Assembly (NCBI GenBank): GCA_004172865.1
Contig: SEBV01000004.1
Location: 62,001 to 126,000 of the forward strand
From: Gammaproteobacteria bacterium
GTDB taxonomy: Bacteria; Pseudomonadota; Gammaproteobacteria; Pseudomonadales; Cellvibrionaceae
Direction of reading: 5' to 3'
Length of the DNA: 64,000 nt
Within the stretch, counting starts at the first letter, position 1; each line of letters begins with the position of its first letter. Below the pieces are notes generated by a model. It searched no databases, was not told the DNA's origin, and saw only the letters and a list, made by a program, of their open reading frames with translations. Of the stretch, positions 1 through 9,447 are shown one piece after another. Made by a program: the position numbers and the translations under genes.

Positions 1-627
1 TTACACCAGCTTCACATCAACATTGCGGTCAGTGTGCAAAGCATCTACTAATTTGATGGATTCTTCTTCCATTATTACCACAAGACTATCTACTCGGCGC
101 AAAAAATAACGATGCAATATGGTCGCAGGAATCGCAACAATCAAACCACCCGCTGTGGCAATTAACGCCGTTGCAATGCCACCAGCGAGAACACCCGCAT
201 TACCTGAGCCTTTCAACATAATTGCATTAAAAGTTTCAATCATCCCAAACACACTGCCTAATAAACCTAACAAAGGTGCAACATTGGCGATGGTTCCGAG
301 CGTACCAATATAACGTTCCAAATCATGAATGACTTGGTTGGCGGCTTCCTGAATTGAATCTTTCATGACATCGCGGCCATGACGAGAATTACTTAGGCCT
401 GCGGCGAGAATTTTTCCAAGTGGAGAGGATTGTTTTAACTCACGCAATTTGGCGGCGTCGACCTGATTACTTTTAATCCAACTCCACACCTGTGCTAACA
501 AGGTACGCGGTGCTACTTTATTGGGATTAAGAGTCCAATAGCGTTCAACGCTAATTCCAATTACGGCAATGGAACAAAGGATGATTGGAATCATCATCAC
601 TCCACCAGACAAGATGATTTCGAACAC
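1..627 (-). CDS. exbB: ExbB/TolQ/MotA-type proton channel subunit
   Basis: Inner-membrane protein of the ExbB/TolQ family, which with an ExbD partner uses the proton gradient to drive outer-membrane work. The 208-aa chain has an N-terminal membrane helix (about residues 8-26) and two later ones (about 110-135 and 145-170), with the family's glycine-rich LLGLLGSVFGMI segment before helix 2. The start is GTG, supported by a GAGGAG ribosome site 7 nt upstream. It follows comEC on the same strand, the order comEC-exbB-exbD-lpxK known in Pseudomonas, so exbD and lpxK are expected just left of the window. Confident of the family, less so of the physiological role (energising uptake or lipid A-linked). 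Confidence 0.9.
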   Translation of the reverse strand: MFEIILSGGVMMIPIILCSIAVIGISVERYWTLNPNKVAPRTLLAQVWSWIKSNQVDAAKLRELKQSSPLGKILAAGLSNSRHGRDVMKDSIQEAANQVIHDLERYIGTLGTIANVAPLLGLLGSVFGMIETFNAIMLKGSGNAGVLAGGIATALIATAGGLIVAIPATILHRYFLRRVDSLVVIMEEESIKLVDALHTDRNVDVKLV

Positions 628-776
628 CGCAAACTCCTCTCGATATAAAAATTAACTTATTATTTGGACGTTTTTTGGCCGCTGAAGAAGCCAATTAGAT
701 TGCGGCGTACATTACCACAAGACGTATGGAAAACCATGCAAGGCGTCAATTTTTGTGGAATTAGACGAATTAATAA

Positions 777-3152
777 TCATGGTGACGGATAATTATCAAA
801 CCAATAACGGCGTTCCGCCTGCCGATATTGGGTCAGCTGATTGCCGTCACTGTTCCAAATAAATTCGATGGCGCCACCCAATGCAGTATTGAGTGGAGTG
901 GAACCAACCTCCTGGTAGCGGGCCTGAATATCCTGATGCGGATGCCCATGTTGATTGTGAAAGCCAGCGCTGTAAATAACGTAGCGCGGTTGAACTTGCG
1001 CAACAAATCCGGGCGTTGACGATGTATGGCTACCATGATGAGGCGCCAATAAAATATCCACAGGTGCAAGGCTATTTTGAGCCAATAATATCCGCTCAAC
1101 TTCTTTTTCTACATCGCCAGTCAATAAAACTTTGTGACCTTTGTATTCAATCGATAACACGCAAGAATGATTATTAGCTTTTGCAGCAGGGTCTATGGGA
1201 TAGATTATAAATTCGAAATTAACGCTATCCCACGTCCAGGGCACTTGTGTATGACAAGATTCAGCGGGTGGATTTTTAATTGTTGATAATGTATTTAGTT
1301 GCGGATGATATTTTTCTGGCTCTCCCATCCATAACGCATCTATTTCAGTAGCAGAAAGAACACCATTCAGACCCCCAGAGTGATCTTGATCATTATGGCT
1401 TACCACTAACTTATCGAGCTTTCGCAAACCCTGGGCCTGTAGATAAGGCACAATAATTCCGCTGCCTGCATCAAAATTCTCGGTGTAAAGCGGACCGGTG
1501 TCGTAAAGCAGTTGATGATTAGGCGTGCGAATTAATACTGCCGTTCCCTGCCCTACGTCAAAAACTAGCATCTGCAAGTCCGGTAATTTTTTTAGCGGAA
1601 TGATTACGGCAAATAATAATCCCGCTATGCCTAGGAATTTTTTACTCAAACCTGTCGGCAATAAAATTAAAAAAACACTTATTACAGCCAAAATAATTGC
1701 TGATGAATTTATTGTAATTAAGGGATTAAATTTTCCAGCACCTTGGACGAGCAAGAAATTTAGCCATTCGTGCACAGAAGACATTCCCGCTTCAGCGCAA
1801 CTTAAAAATATATCCTCCATACTTGTAAATGTAAAATGACACAGCGCCGATAAAATCAAGCAAGGCACTACAAAAAAAGTAATTATTGGGATTGCTAAAA
1901 AATTAGCAGGTGGTGCGAGAAGCGATGAAGTATGGACTAGTAATGCGAGCGGGACTAATAGGCCGACAAACATTACCCATTGGGATTTTACAAAAACCGC
2001 TAAATGATTTGCATATAATTTACTTTTACCTAGTCGAGGACTAGTTGCTAGGCGGCCTGAGAAACAGAAGATCAACATGGCAACTGCGCCGAATGATAGC
2101 CAAAATCCCATGTCGTATGTAGCAAGAGGATCGTATAAAAGCACTAACACTAATGCGACAAGCAATGTGTCTCTTGCGCGAAAACTGCGTCGCCATAATA
2201 AAGATAGTTGCACAGCAGCAAGCATGATAAGTGTGCGCATGGTGGGAATATTTAAGCCTGCAATTAGGCTATAAAATAAGGTTAGCGCTACCGAAAAAAC
2301 ATATCCTGAAACCATTGATGGGTATCTGTGCCAAAATAACTGCACAAAGCGCCCTAACAAATTCCCAATAAAAAATCCGACAATCGCAAAAAAACCTAAA
2401 TGTAATCCTGATATAGCAATCAAATGATTAGTACCAGTTTTTAACATCTCTCCCCATTGGTCTTTTTCAACCAAAGAGGTATCGCCAACCAATAAGGCAA
2501 CTAAAATTCCTTTTTGTGGACTTTGGCTTTTGTTAATTAGCCATTGCTGCAGTTGATAGCGAAGAACATCCAACGAGAACGAGGTTTGCGGCTGTAATAA
2601 AACATTTTCACCGTCGCGAATATAACCGGTTGCACCTACGCCACGACGCAGCAAAGATGCTTGATAATCAAAACCGCCAGGATTCACAAAACCGCGCGGT
2701 ATTTTTAGTTTTACTTTTAACCGCCAAACTTCTCCCGTTTTAACGCGTAAATCACCATAGCTACTGATATTTATTTTGTTTGGAAAGTTGTCGAATAAAT
2801 CCTGCGGACTATGAGGAAAATAAGCTTTGTATATTTTCATGCTGAATAATTGCCGACGATTATTTTCTTGCGGCAAATCAATAATTAAACCTTCGACTAT
2901 TAAATCCTGTTCAGCAAGATTTTGCGGCAACTGATTGCTGAGTGAATGATAACCCGCAACTACGCCATAGCCAGCGCCTGCGCCAGCCAATAAAACAATT
3001 ATCCAAAAGCTAGAGGATAATTTTTTACGAAACAATAACACGGCAAAAAAGGTTATTAATAATAAGAAGAGTGTGAAGGTAAGCGGAGGTAATTCAGGTA
3101 AATAGCCGACCAGAATAATCCCTATTGAAAAGCATAATAGTCGCAGCGTCAT
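777..3152 (-). CDS. comEC: DNA internalization competence protein ComEC/Rec2
   Basis: Polytopic membrane protein that forms the inner-membrane channel for single-stranded DNA during natural transformation. From the chosen start (791 aa) it has an N-terminal hydrophobic region, a ComEC competence domain with many membrane helices (about residues 200-480), and a C-terminal metallo-beta-lactamase-like domain with the HNDQDHSGG metal motif and a later PHHGSH motif. The open frame reaches back to 3212 inside msrA, but ATG 3152 has AGGGA 5 nt upstream and clears the msrA stop by 23 nt, so I prefer it. Full length for the family. A complete comEC suggests transformation is possible, but the other competence genes are not in this window. 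Confidence 0.92.
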   Translation of the reverse strand: MTLRLLCFSIGIILVGYLPELPPLTFTLFLLLITFFAVLLFRKKLSSSFWIIVLLAGAGAGYGVVAGYHSLSNQLPQNLAEQDLIVEGLIIDLPQENNRRQLFSMKIYKAYFPHSPQDLFDNFPNKINISSYGDLRVKTGEVWRLKVKLKIPRGFVNPGGFDYQASLLRRGVGATGYIRDGENVLLQPQTSFSLDVLRYQLQQWLINKSQSPQKGILVALLVGDTSLVEKDQWGEMLKTGTNHLIAISGLHLGFFAIVGFFIGNLLGRFVQLFWHRYPSMVSGYVFSVALTLFYSLIAGLNIPTMRTLIMLAAVQLSLLWRRSFRARDTLLVALVLVLLYDPLATYDMGFWLSFGAVAMLIFCFSGRLATSPRLGKSKLYANHLAVFVKSQWVMFVGLLVPLALLVHTSSLLAPPANFLAIPIITFFVVPCLILSALCHFTFTSMEDIFLSCAEAGMSSVHEWLNFLLVQGAGKFNPLITINSSAIILAVISVFLILLPTGLSKKFLGIAGLLFAVIIPLKKLPDLQMLVFDVGQGTAVLIRTPNHQLLYDTGPLYTENFDAGSGIIVPYLQAQGLRKLDKLVVSHNDQDHSGGLNGVLSATEIDALWMGEPEKYHPQLNTLSTIKNPPAESCHTQVPWTWDSVNFEFIIYPIDPAAKANNHSCVLSIEYKGHKVLLTGDVEKEVERILLAQNSLAPVDILLAPHHGSHTSSTPGFVAQVQPRYVIYSAGFHNQHGHPHQDIQARYQEVGSTPLNTALGGAIEFIWNSDGNQLTQYRQAERRYWFDNYPSP

Positions 3153-3175
3153 AACATCCCTGTTTTTAGCAAATT

Positions 3176-3808
3176 TTAATTCAAGCAAACACCTGTGCCA
3201 CCTAGCCCGCAATATCCATTTGGGTTTTTAGCAAGGTATTGTTGATGGTAATCTTCAGCGTAATAAAATTCACCAACAGGCAAAATTTCGGTGGTAATTT
3301 CCTCGTGCCCAGCTTCAGATAAAGCCAGTTGATATTGTACTTTGGTTTTCTCTGCCAATTCTTCTTGCTCTGCAGAAAATGTATAAACGCCGGAACGGTA
3401 TTGTGTGCCGCGATCATTTCCTTGACGCATCCCTTGAGTTGGGTTGTGTGATTCCCAAAACACCTGCAGCAATTTTTCCAATGATATTTTTGCAGGATCA
3501 AATACAACTAATACAACTTCATTGTGCCCTGTTAAACCCGAGCACACTTCTTCATAAGTAGGATTTGGCGTGAAGCCTGCTGCATAACCCACTGCTGTTG
3601 TGTAAACGCCCTCCTGTTGCCAAAAACGACGCTCAGCGCCCCAGAAACAACCTAAACCAAAAACAACTTTTTCAAAGCCATCTGGAGAAGGCTCTTGCAA
3701 CGGAGTGCCTAATACTTTGTGTTTGTCAGTGAGTCGTATTTTTTCAGCGCGCCCGGGCAAAGCTTTTTCGGGCGTTGGAATCACTAACTTTTGTTGTGAA
3801 AAAAACAT
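3176..3808 (-). CDS. msrA: Peptide methionine-S-sulfoxide reductase MsrA
   Basis: Repairs oxidised methionine (S epimer) in proteins, using thioredoxin. The catalytic motif GCFWGAERR gives Cys54 in the 210-aa product. A GCG-free but Gly/Cys-rich tail ([10 protein letters not shown]) supplies the likely resolving cysteine. The usual N-terminal lead-in with [10 protein letters not shown] is present. The open frame extends to 3859 inside sohB, but the ATG at 3808 has AGGTG 6 nt upstream and starts where the family normally starts. It lies between sohB and comEC with short gaps, so the three genes are probably one transcript. Confidence 0.95.
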   Translation of the reverse strand: MFFSQQKLVIPTPEKALPGRAEKIRLTDKHKVLGTPLQEPSPDGFEKVVFGLGCFWGAERRFWQQEGVYTTAVGYAAGFTPNPTYEEVCSGLTGHNEVVLVVFDPAKISLEKLLQVFWESHNPTQGMRQGNDRGTQYRSGVYTFSAEQEELAEKTKVQYQLALSEAGHEEITTEILPVGEFYYAEDYHQQYLAKNPNGYCGLGGTGVCLN

Positions 3809-3825
3809 GGCATTCACCTGCTCGC

Positions 3826-4899
3826 TTAAAACCAACGATTCAATTGCGATTTTTCCCACACACTTAAGAGCGCTCGCTCAACAGCAACTTGCGCCGCCAT
3901 TCCCAACTTTTCGGGTAAAGATTTTTTCAATGCGAATTCCACTTCGAAAATATCTGCGGTATCGAGTTGATCTAATAAGTATTCGTCACTGGTTTGGATC
4001 ATATCAATTAAATTTACATCTTTTGCGCGTCGGCCAAACCAAACCTCACCTGTTGCAACTTGAGCAATATCAACCTGAGGGCGATGCTCACTCACAAACT
4101 CTTTGAAGAGAACATGAGTATCTTCCAAATCTTCTACAAATTTATCGCGACCTTTTTCGGTGTTTTCACCAAACATGGTTACGGTGCGCTTGAACTCACC
4201 GGCGGTAAACATTTCATAGTCAATATCATTTTTTTTCAGGAGTCGATGAAAGTTAGGCAATTGGGCCACAACACCAATTGATCCTAAAATGGCAAATGGA
4301 GCTGCAACGATTTTGTTGGCAACACAAGCCATCATGTAACCGCCAGAAGCGGCAACTTTATCTACACAAACTGTTAGCGGAATTTCCTTATTAGTTATAC
4401 GCGCTAATTGGCTAGACGCTAAACCATAGCTATGAACCATTCCGCCTCCACTTTCAACCTTAACGACTACTTCATCTTTAGGGGTGGCGAGAGTTAATAC
4501 TGCGCTGATTGATTCGCGCAAACTTTCATTTGCTGATGCTTTAATATCGCCATAAAAATTCAATACAAAAACACGTTTTTTGTATTCATCTTCAGTTGCT
4601 GCTACATCTTTTTTGGATTTTTCCTTAGCGCTTTTTTTAAGTTCAGCTTTTTCAACTTTAAGGCGTTTCTTTTCATCTTTCTCAAAAATCTTTAGTTGAT
4701 CTTCATCGAGAACTGCATGTTGAAGTGCTTCACGAAGCGACTTAAATTTTTCATTTAACTTGCTGACTTGAATATGGCCTTTTTCAGATTTCTTCCCACG
4801 GCCACCTGCAGAAACTATTAAACTTACTACAATAAAAACAGCCACGACGAACGTCAGTGTTTTTGCGAAAAAAAGACCATAATTTGTTAAAAATTCCAA
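3826..4899 (-). CDS. sohB: Inner-membrane S49 peptidase SohB
   Basis: Membrane-anchored serine protease related to SppA signal-peptide peptidase. The N-terminal helix (about residues 10-30) is followed by a long charged coiled region (about 40-105). The S49 domain contains the nucleophile in AASGGYM (Ser185) and the probable catalytic lysine in GEFKRT (Lys237). At 357 aa it has normal SohB length. It is followed 17 nt later by msrA and preceded by a small membrane protein gene. The Ser/Lys assignment comes from motif position, not a structure. Confidence 0.92.
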   Translation of the reverse strand: MEFLTNYGLFFAKTLTFVVAVFIVVSLIVSAGGRGKKSEKGHIQVSKLNEKFKSLREALQHAVLDEDQLKIFEKDEKKRLKVEKAELKKSAKEKSKKDVAATEDEYKKRVFVLNFYGDIKASANESLRESISAVLTLATPKDEVVVKVESGGGMVHSYGLASSQLARITNKEIPLTVCVDKVAASGGYMMACVANKIVAAPFAILGSIGVVAQLPNFHRLLKKNDIDYEMFTAGEFKRTVTMFGENTEKGRDKFVEDLEDTHVLFKEFVSEHRPQVDIAQVATGEVWFGRRAKDVNLIDMIQTSDEYLLDQLDTADIFEVEFALKKSLPEKLGMAAQVAVERALLSVWEKSQLNRWF

Positions 4900-4927
4900 C
4901 GTACAACTCCACTCGATAATTAAAAAA

Positions 4928-5581
4928 CTATTTCCACTCTGCTATAGCTTTACTCGCTACATCATTTAATGGACGAACATTTAATCCGGTATTAGATAAA
5001 CTGATTTCGTAGAGCGCGCCGTTCTTCATGGGAAAATAACGTGCGCTCCCGTAACTAGCGTCTATAACAGAAAACCACTTAGGTTGGTCATGAATCAACT
5101 GCCATACATCTAAACCCAAAGGACTTTTTACAATTGAAAAATTTGAACGCTTCTCTACTGTTTCTTTGTGAATATCAAAATACCGTCCACTTAAACGATC
5201 CAGGCGAAACGCAGGTTTTATATTAAAGCCAGAAAAGTACCCTTGCCATTTAATAATACGCGCATCAAGTTGCCATTGATCACCATGCAAACTAAAACGT
5301 TGTTGCTTACCGTTAGCATCTGCAACCAACGCATCAAAATACTGATCCTCAATCAACTCAAAATTAATAGTTGCTACCGGCTGCCCTACCAAAATTTGTT
5401 TGTAGCTATATACATCGTAGGCAACTACACCAACACCTATACCCAACACCAATACAGTAAGGCCAAACATACCGGTAAGCCAGCCTATAAACCAATTGCT
5501 GAACCATAATATTTTCACTGCACGATATGCAATAAATGCAGCAATTAAAATTATTACTAAAGCAACCAAGGTATATAACAT
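4928..5581 (-). CDS. Membrane-anchored protein of unknown function
   Basis: A 217-aa protein with two hydrophobic helices at the N-terminus (about residues 2-20 and 30-56) and a roughly 160-residue soluble part that should face the periplasm, ending FNIKPAFRLDRLSGRYFDI...AIAEWK. I do not recognise a named domain. Similar genes next to nudC or sohB are sometimes labelled cation/multidrug efflux proteins, but nothing in this short chain resembles a transporter, so I would not carry that label over. It lies 10 nt downstream of nudC on the same strand, so it is probably co-transcribed. Confidence 0.7.
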   Translation of the reverse strand: MLYTLVALVIILIAAFIAYRAVKILWFSNWFIGWLTGMFGLTVLVLGIGVGVVAYDVYSYKQILVGQPVATINFELIEDQYFDALVADANGKQQRFSLHGDQWQLDARIIKWQGYFSGFNIKPAFRLDRLSGRYFDIHKETVEKRSNFSIVKSPLGLDVWQLIHDQPKWFSVIDASYGSARYFPMKNGALYEISLSNTGLNVRPLNDVASKAIAEWK

Positions 5582-5591
5582 AGAGATCCTT

Positions 5592-6398
5592 TTAAATTAT
5601 CGTTTTTGCTACATTATTGTTGTACGAATTATGCTCTTTTCGCTGCTGTACGAATGCACTAATCAATTGACCAGATATTGTTGATGCCGGTGGAATAGTA
5701 GGCAATTGATCGTAGCGAAACCAGTGCGCACTTATAATTTCATCTTGATCAACTCGAATATCGCCATTTGCGTAGTCCGCAAAATAACCTAACATAAGTT
5801 GCCCGGGAAAAGGCCACGGTTGGCTGGCGACATAACGAATATTATTTACACTTAGACCGACTTCTTCCATGACTTCTCGTTCAAGTGTTTGCTCCGGGTT
5901 CTCTCCCACTTCAATAAAGCCAGCTAAGCAACTGTATCTTTCTTCCTTCGAGCGTTTGTGCCAGGCCAACAAACATTCATCACCACGTGTTATCAAGGTA
6001 ATAATACAGGGGGACAACCGCGGATAAAAATCTATTGCACAATACTCACAAGTTTTTGCCAAATCATGTGTATGTTGCACTGTAGGATTACCACAACGTC
6101 CGCAAAATTGATGATCAAAATGCCAGCGTAGCACTTGTAATGCACGACCCGCTGTTTGGAATTCTGCTTCAGTAAATTGCCCTAAAAAATTTCGCAAACC
6201 TACCCATTTAAATCCATCCAGATTAATTGGGATTACAGACATTACCTGAACATCAAATCCGTCATGATGCTTGATTTTGTGTTTTACAATTAGCTCAAGC
6301 GAAAATTCTTGTACATCAATTTCATTTAATAAAATTAAATCACCATCTTCAGTACATAAAAACTTTTCGTCGGCGATGACATAACAAACATTCTGCAC
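5592..6398 (-). CDS. nudC: NAD(H) diphosphatase / RNA de-NADding Nudix hydrolase NudC
   Basis: Cleaves NAD(H) to NMN(H) and AMP, and in the known family removes NAD caps from RNA. The zinc site is Cys99, Cys102, Cys117 and Cys120. The Nudix box lies at about residues 160-182 (GFIEVGENPEQ then REVMEEVGL), followed by the NudC-specific SQPWPFPGQLM motif at 192-202, which separates it from other Nudix enzymes. It is 268 aa, slightly longer than E. coli NudC. It starts 5 nt downstream of the fimL stop, matching the fimL-nudC neighbourhood of P. aeruginosa (PA1822-PA1823). Confidence 0.95.
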   Translation of the reverse strand: MQNVCYVIADEKFLCTEDGDLILLNEIDVQEFSLELIVKHKIKHHDGFDVQVMSVIPINLDGFKWVGLRNFLGQFTEAEFQTAGRALQVLRWHFDHQFCGRCGNPTVQHTHDLAKTCEYCAIDFYPRLSPCIITLITRGDECLLAWHKRSKEERYSCLAGFIEVGENPEQTLEREVMEEVGLSVNNIRYVASQPWPFPGQLMLGYFADYANGDIRVDQDEIISAHWFRYDQLPTIPPASTISGQLISAFVQQRKEHNSYNNNVAKTII

Positions 6399-6403
6399 TG
6401 ATT

Positions 6404-8110
6404 TTATACCTTGTAGCCGAGCGCATCTAAACTTTCTTCTGCGATACGCAGCACATCCGTGTCAGCATTTTTTTCAACTTTCACACTGTCGAGATAATAT
6501 TCAAGACTGATGATTGCGTCGGCAAAGGTTTCAAGCATATGTTGAATTGCTGCTTGCTGTTCATCTTCTAACAATGACTCGTCGATAAACTTAATACAGC
6601 CCGCGATTACTTTTGCGGCCCGTGGTAAGCCCAACACAAACATGCCACCTCGAACGCTATCCAGCGTTGCAGAAATATTAGCGATATGAGCTTTGTCATA
6701 ATTAGATTCCGAGAAGGCACTTAACGCACGTTTTACTAATCCAAGGCCAGATTCAATTTCATCGATAACCAATTTTTCGGCTTCGGCGAGTTGGTTACTT
6801 GCCATTACATCATCCCGGGATAATGCATTAATTTTCGCAAGTTTTTCGTCTGACAAATTAGTTTTTCCTAGCCCAGCAATAGTACTTTCAACATACAGCA
6901 AGGTATCAGCAACGCCCAACAAATCTGTAGGGCTAACCGTGCTGCCATTGGCTTGCCAGAGCTGAATTTTTTCAATTTCTTGTTTCAAACTATTGCTAGG
7001 GGACACCAAACCAACAATAGCTAAAATATCCGCAATTTTTTTCAGGGTGTCTAAAAGCTCGGGTGATTCAGATAACAACTCTGCCCCGCTTTGTGCGGCG
7101 CGTTCAAGAATATTTTTGGTGCTGTGCAATTCATCGGTTAAGACTGCAGCCATTGAATTAATAGTGTTTACGCTTGGGCCTCTTAAAAACTCCATTTCGC
7201 GCGCAAGTTCTGCGTCACTGTAAGTTAATGGCCGTAAATTGTAGGCAGACGCAACTGCTCTGCTTTTATCAGTAGATGATTTTGATAAAGCTAATAGATA
7301 CAACAATTCTTTAATAAGCGCCCAATCAGGCTCGCGATTAAATACAGCGCTGCCTTCAAACTGTAAACGTTTTATTTCGCGATCAAGATTGCTGAACAAA
7401 ATTTTTCGGCTTTTGGTAATGCGTAAATTCTCTTCACAAATTGCGCTCAAAGTTGCATTAGCAAGCCACCATAAATTACCGAGTGCGGTTGTGCCGCAAA
7501 CTGACTCTAAACGTTCAAGTGCACGCCCCATAATTCCAAAAGATGGCTTAATCTGTGTGCCCTGTAAAACTTTTACCAAACCTGCTTGATACATGTGGCG
7601 CAAACGACGCACGAGAATAGAAATATCTTCAGGCACTGGCGCACTTTGAGCTGGCGCGTTGCGTGAAATTTTTCGCGGTTCGATTTGATAATAGTAACTT
7701 TCCGGGATAGTCGGCGCGCGGCGCGCTAAACGCAATTCATTGATATGAGGAATTAATAACAACGCCATGCTGCGTGATGTCTGCAAACAAAATTCCAAAT
7801 AGCGCGGCAACATAAAAAATGCAGTGGTCAATAAATCCAATCGCTTATCGGTCGTAGGATCTTCGCCAAGTGTGATGTTGTTGATGTGCTCCAACAATTC
7901 ATCAGCCAATAAATCCACACCCTTAAGCTGAATTAAACTCAATGTGCCGCGAATTTGTTTAATACCTTCGATACAATTTTGCAGTAACTCACCGTTGGTT
8001 CTATCCGTTGAAAACTGCTCAAGTCGCAATGCGGACTGCTCGATAGTTGCAAGTAGTTCGTCGTGTACCATTTTTAGCGAGGCAATATTAAAGGCTTCAT
8101 TTGCGCTCAT
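6404..8110 (-). CDS. fimL: FimL-like scaffold protein (ChpA N-terminal-like)
   Basis: A 568-aa, largely helical cytosolic protein resembling FimL of P. aeruginosa (PA1822), itself like the N-terminus of the chemosensory kinase ChpA. FimL links the type IV pilus system to CyaB and cAMP signalling. I assign it from the immediate nudC neighbour (same order as in PAO1), the length (PAO1 FimL is about 556 aa), and degenerate Hpt-like helical blocks near residues 10-100 and 430-555 without a clear phosphoryl histidine motif. The ATG is at 8110; dnaQ lies 132 nt upstream. Databases sometimes mislabel this family as ferrous iron transporter or chemotaxis protein. Confidence 0.8.
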   Translation of the reverse strand: MSANEAFNIASLKMVHDELLATIEQSALRLEQFSTDRTNGELLQNCIEGIKQIRGTLSLIQLKGVDLLADELLEHINNITLGEDPTTDKRLDLLTTAFFMLPRYLEFCLQTSRSMALLLIPHINELRLARRAPTIPESYYYQIEPRKISRNAPAQSAPVPEDISILVRRLRHMYQAGLVKVLQGTQIKPSFGIMGRALERLESVCGTTALGNLWWLANATLSAICEENLRITKSRKILFSNLDREIKRLQFEGSAVFNREPDWALIKELLYLLALSKSSTDKSRAVASAYNLRPLTYSDAELAREMEFLRGPSVNTINSMAAVLTDELHSTKNILERAAQSGAELLSESPELLDTLKKIADILAIVGLVSPSNSLKQEIEKIQLWQANGSTVSPTDLLGVADTLLYVESTIAGLGKTNLSDEKLAKINALSRDDVMASNQLAEAEKLVIDEIESGLGLVKRALSAFSESNYDKAHIANISATLDSVRGGMFVLGLPRAAKVIAGCIKFIDESLLEDEQQAAIQHMLETFADAIISLEYYLDSVKVEKNADTDVLRIAEESLDALGYKV

Positions 8111-8242
8111 GTATCGAATCCTGATTGATGTTATTTTTCGACTCTATCTCACTTAATGAGATTTTGCCTGATATTTACGTCTGGCGATTGGAGAATGCTA
8201 ATGGTTTCTCAAAAACCAGTCTACACAAGCTCAGCAAACCAA

Positions 8243-8971
8243 TTACTCCACTGTTGCTGCATCTTTAAGCCAAATACAGTTGCCGGCGCTGCTTTTATTG
8301 ATACTAGCCAACTTTTGCTCGTGCAGCTCCAACTCTTCAACAGAAATTCGTAAAACCGGCAGTGGTATACGCGAAGGCGGTAAGCGCCGAATTTCATTGG
8401 AACCGCCAGTCTCTTTATTTGATGACTGATTGCCACCTAAAGATAGCGCCGTTTGGCCGCCAGTCATTAATAGGTAAACGTCGGCCAGAATCTCGGCATC
8501 GAGCAAGGCGCCGTGGAGATCACGTTGTGAATTGTCTACGCCATAACGCTTGCACAAAGCATCCAGGTTGTTTTTTTGGCCTGGATGTTTTGCACGCGCT
8601 AGTAGCAGCGAATCTATGACCGTTCGATTTGTTTCAACTGTTAATGGACGCGGATTTAACCGTGCAAATTCGGCGTTAATAAAGCCGATATCGAACGCGG
8701 CGTTATGAATAATAAGATCGGCATCACCGACAAACGCCATAAAATCTTCTGCAATTTGAGCAAACTTCGGCTTGTCATTCAGCATTTCATTGCTGATACC
8801 GTGTACCTGAAATGCGCCCGCATCCACTTCGCGTTCTGGATTAATGTATTGGTGATAATGCCGTCCCGTTAGCCGACGGTTAAACAGCTCTACACATCCA
8901 ATCTCAATAATGCGGTGACCCTGCGATGTTTCAAGGCCCGTTGTCTCTGTATCCAGTACTATCTGACGCAT
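8243..8971 (-). CDS. dnaQ: DNA polymerase III epsilon subunit (3'-5' proofreading exonuclease)
   Basis: Proofreading subunit of the replicative polymerase. All five DEDDh catalytic residues are present: Asp7 and Glu9 in LDTETTGLE, Asp94 in NAAFDIGF, and His153 and Asp158 in DLHGALLDAE, each 5 or 9 residues earlier than in E. coli DnaQ. The C-terminal tail (about 180-242) should bind the alpha subunit. It follows rnhA by 12 nt on the same strand; in E. coli these two genes are divergent, while the co-directional order here is the Pseudomonas one. Confidence 0.97.
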   Translation of the reverse strand: MRQIVLDTETTGLETSQGHRIIEIGCVELFNRRLTGRHYHQYINPEREVDAGAFQVHGISNEMLNDKPKFAQIAEDFMAFVGDADLIIHNAAFDIGFINAEFARLNPRPLTVETNRTVIDSLLLARAKHPGQKNNLDALCKRYGVDNSQRDLHGALLDAEILADVYLLMTGGQTALSLGGNQSSNKETGGSNEIRRLPPSRIPLPVLRISVEELELHEQKLASINKSSAGNCIWLKDAATVE

Positions 8972-8983
8972 GCTATTTCCGAA

Positions 8984-9421
8984 TTATTTACTAAGTTCTT
9001 CGATGCCACGGTTTGCGAGGCTATCAGCAATTTCATTTTCGCGATGCCCGGTATGACCGCGCACCCACTTCCACTCTATTTCATGGCGCTGTGTTTGTTC
9101 ATCTAGACGTTGCCAGAGGTCTGCATTTTTAACGGGTTGCTTGGCTGCAGTTTTCCAGCCATTGCGTTTCCAGCCGCTAATCCATTCAGTAACACCTTTT
9201 AAAACATATTGCGAATCCGTAGTTAACTGCACCAAACAGGGTTCTTTCAGCGCGGTTAAACCTTCGATAGCAGCCATCAATTCCATGCGGTTATTGGTAG
9301 TACCGGCTTCTCCACCATAGAGAAACTTTTCAACTTCATTAAACCGCAGCAAAGCTCCCCAACCTCCCGGGCCAGGATTACCTTTGCAAGCACCATCGGT
9401 AAACAATTCTATCTTTTTCAA
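8984..9421 (-). CDS. rnhA: Ribonuclease HI
   Basis: Degrades the RNA strand of RNA-DNA hybrids (R-loops, primers). The 145-aa chain has the family opening [18 protein letters not shown] and the four acidic catalytic residues Asp9, Glu47, Asp69 and Asp133. The initiation codon must be TTG: there is no ATG or GTG at the right place, and an in-frame TGA lies 4 codons upstream. A GAG sits about 8 nt before it. It is in a likely operon methyltransferase-rnhA-dnaQ. Confidence 0.96.
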   Translation of the reverse strand: MKKIELFTDGACKGNPGPGGWGALLRFNEVEKFLYGGEAGTTNNRMELMAAIEGLTALKEPCLVQLTTDSQYVLKGVTEWISGWKRNGWKTAAKQPVKNADLWQRLDEQTQRHEIEWKWVRGHTGHRENEIADSLANRGIEELSK

Positions 9422-9447
9422 ATAGCTAACTCATTCTTCTAATGTAC

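Noticed and set aside
4928-5581. Multidrug efflux pump label for the 217-aa protein
   Set aside because: Two N-terminal helices and a soluble domain cannot make a pump; the name is an inherited mislabel.
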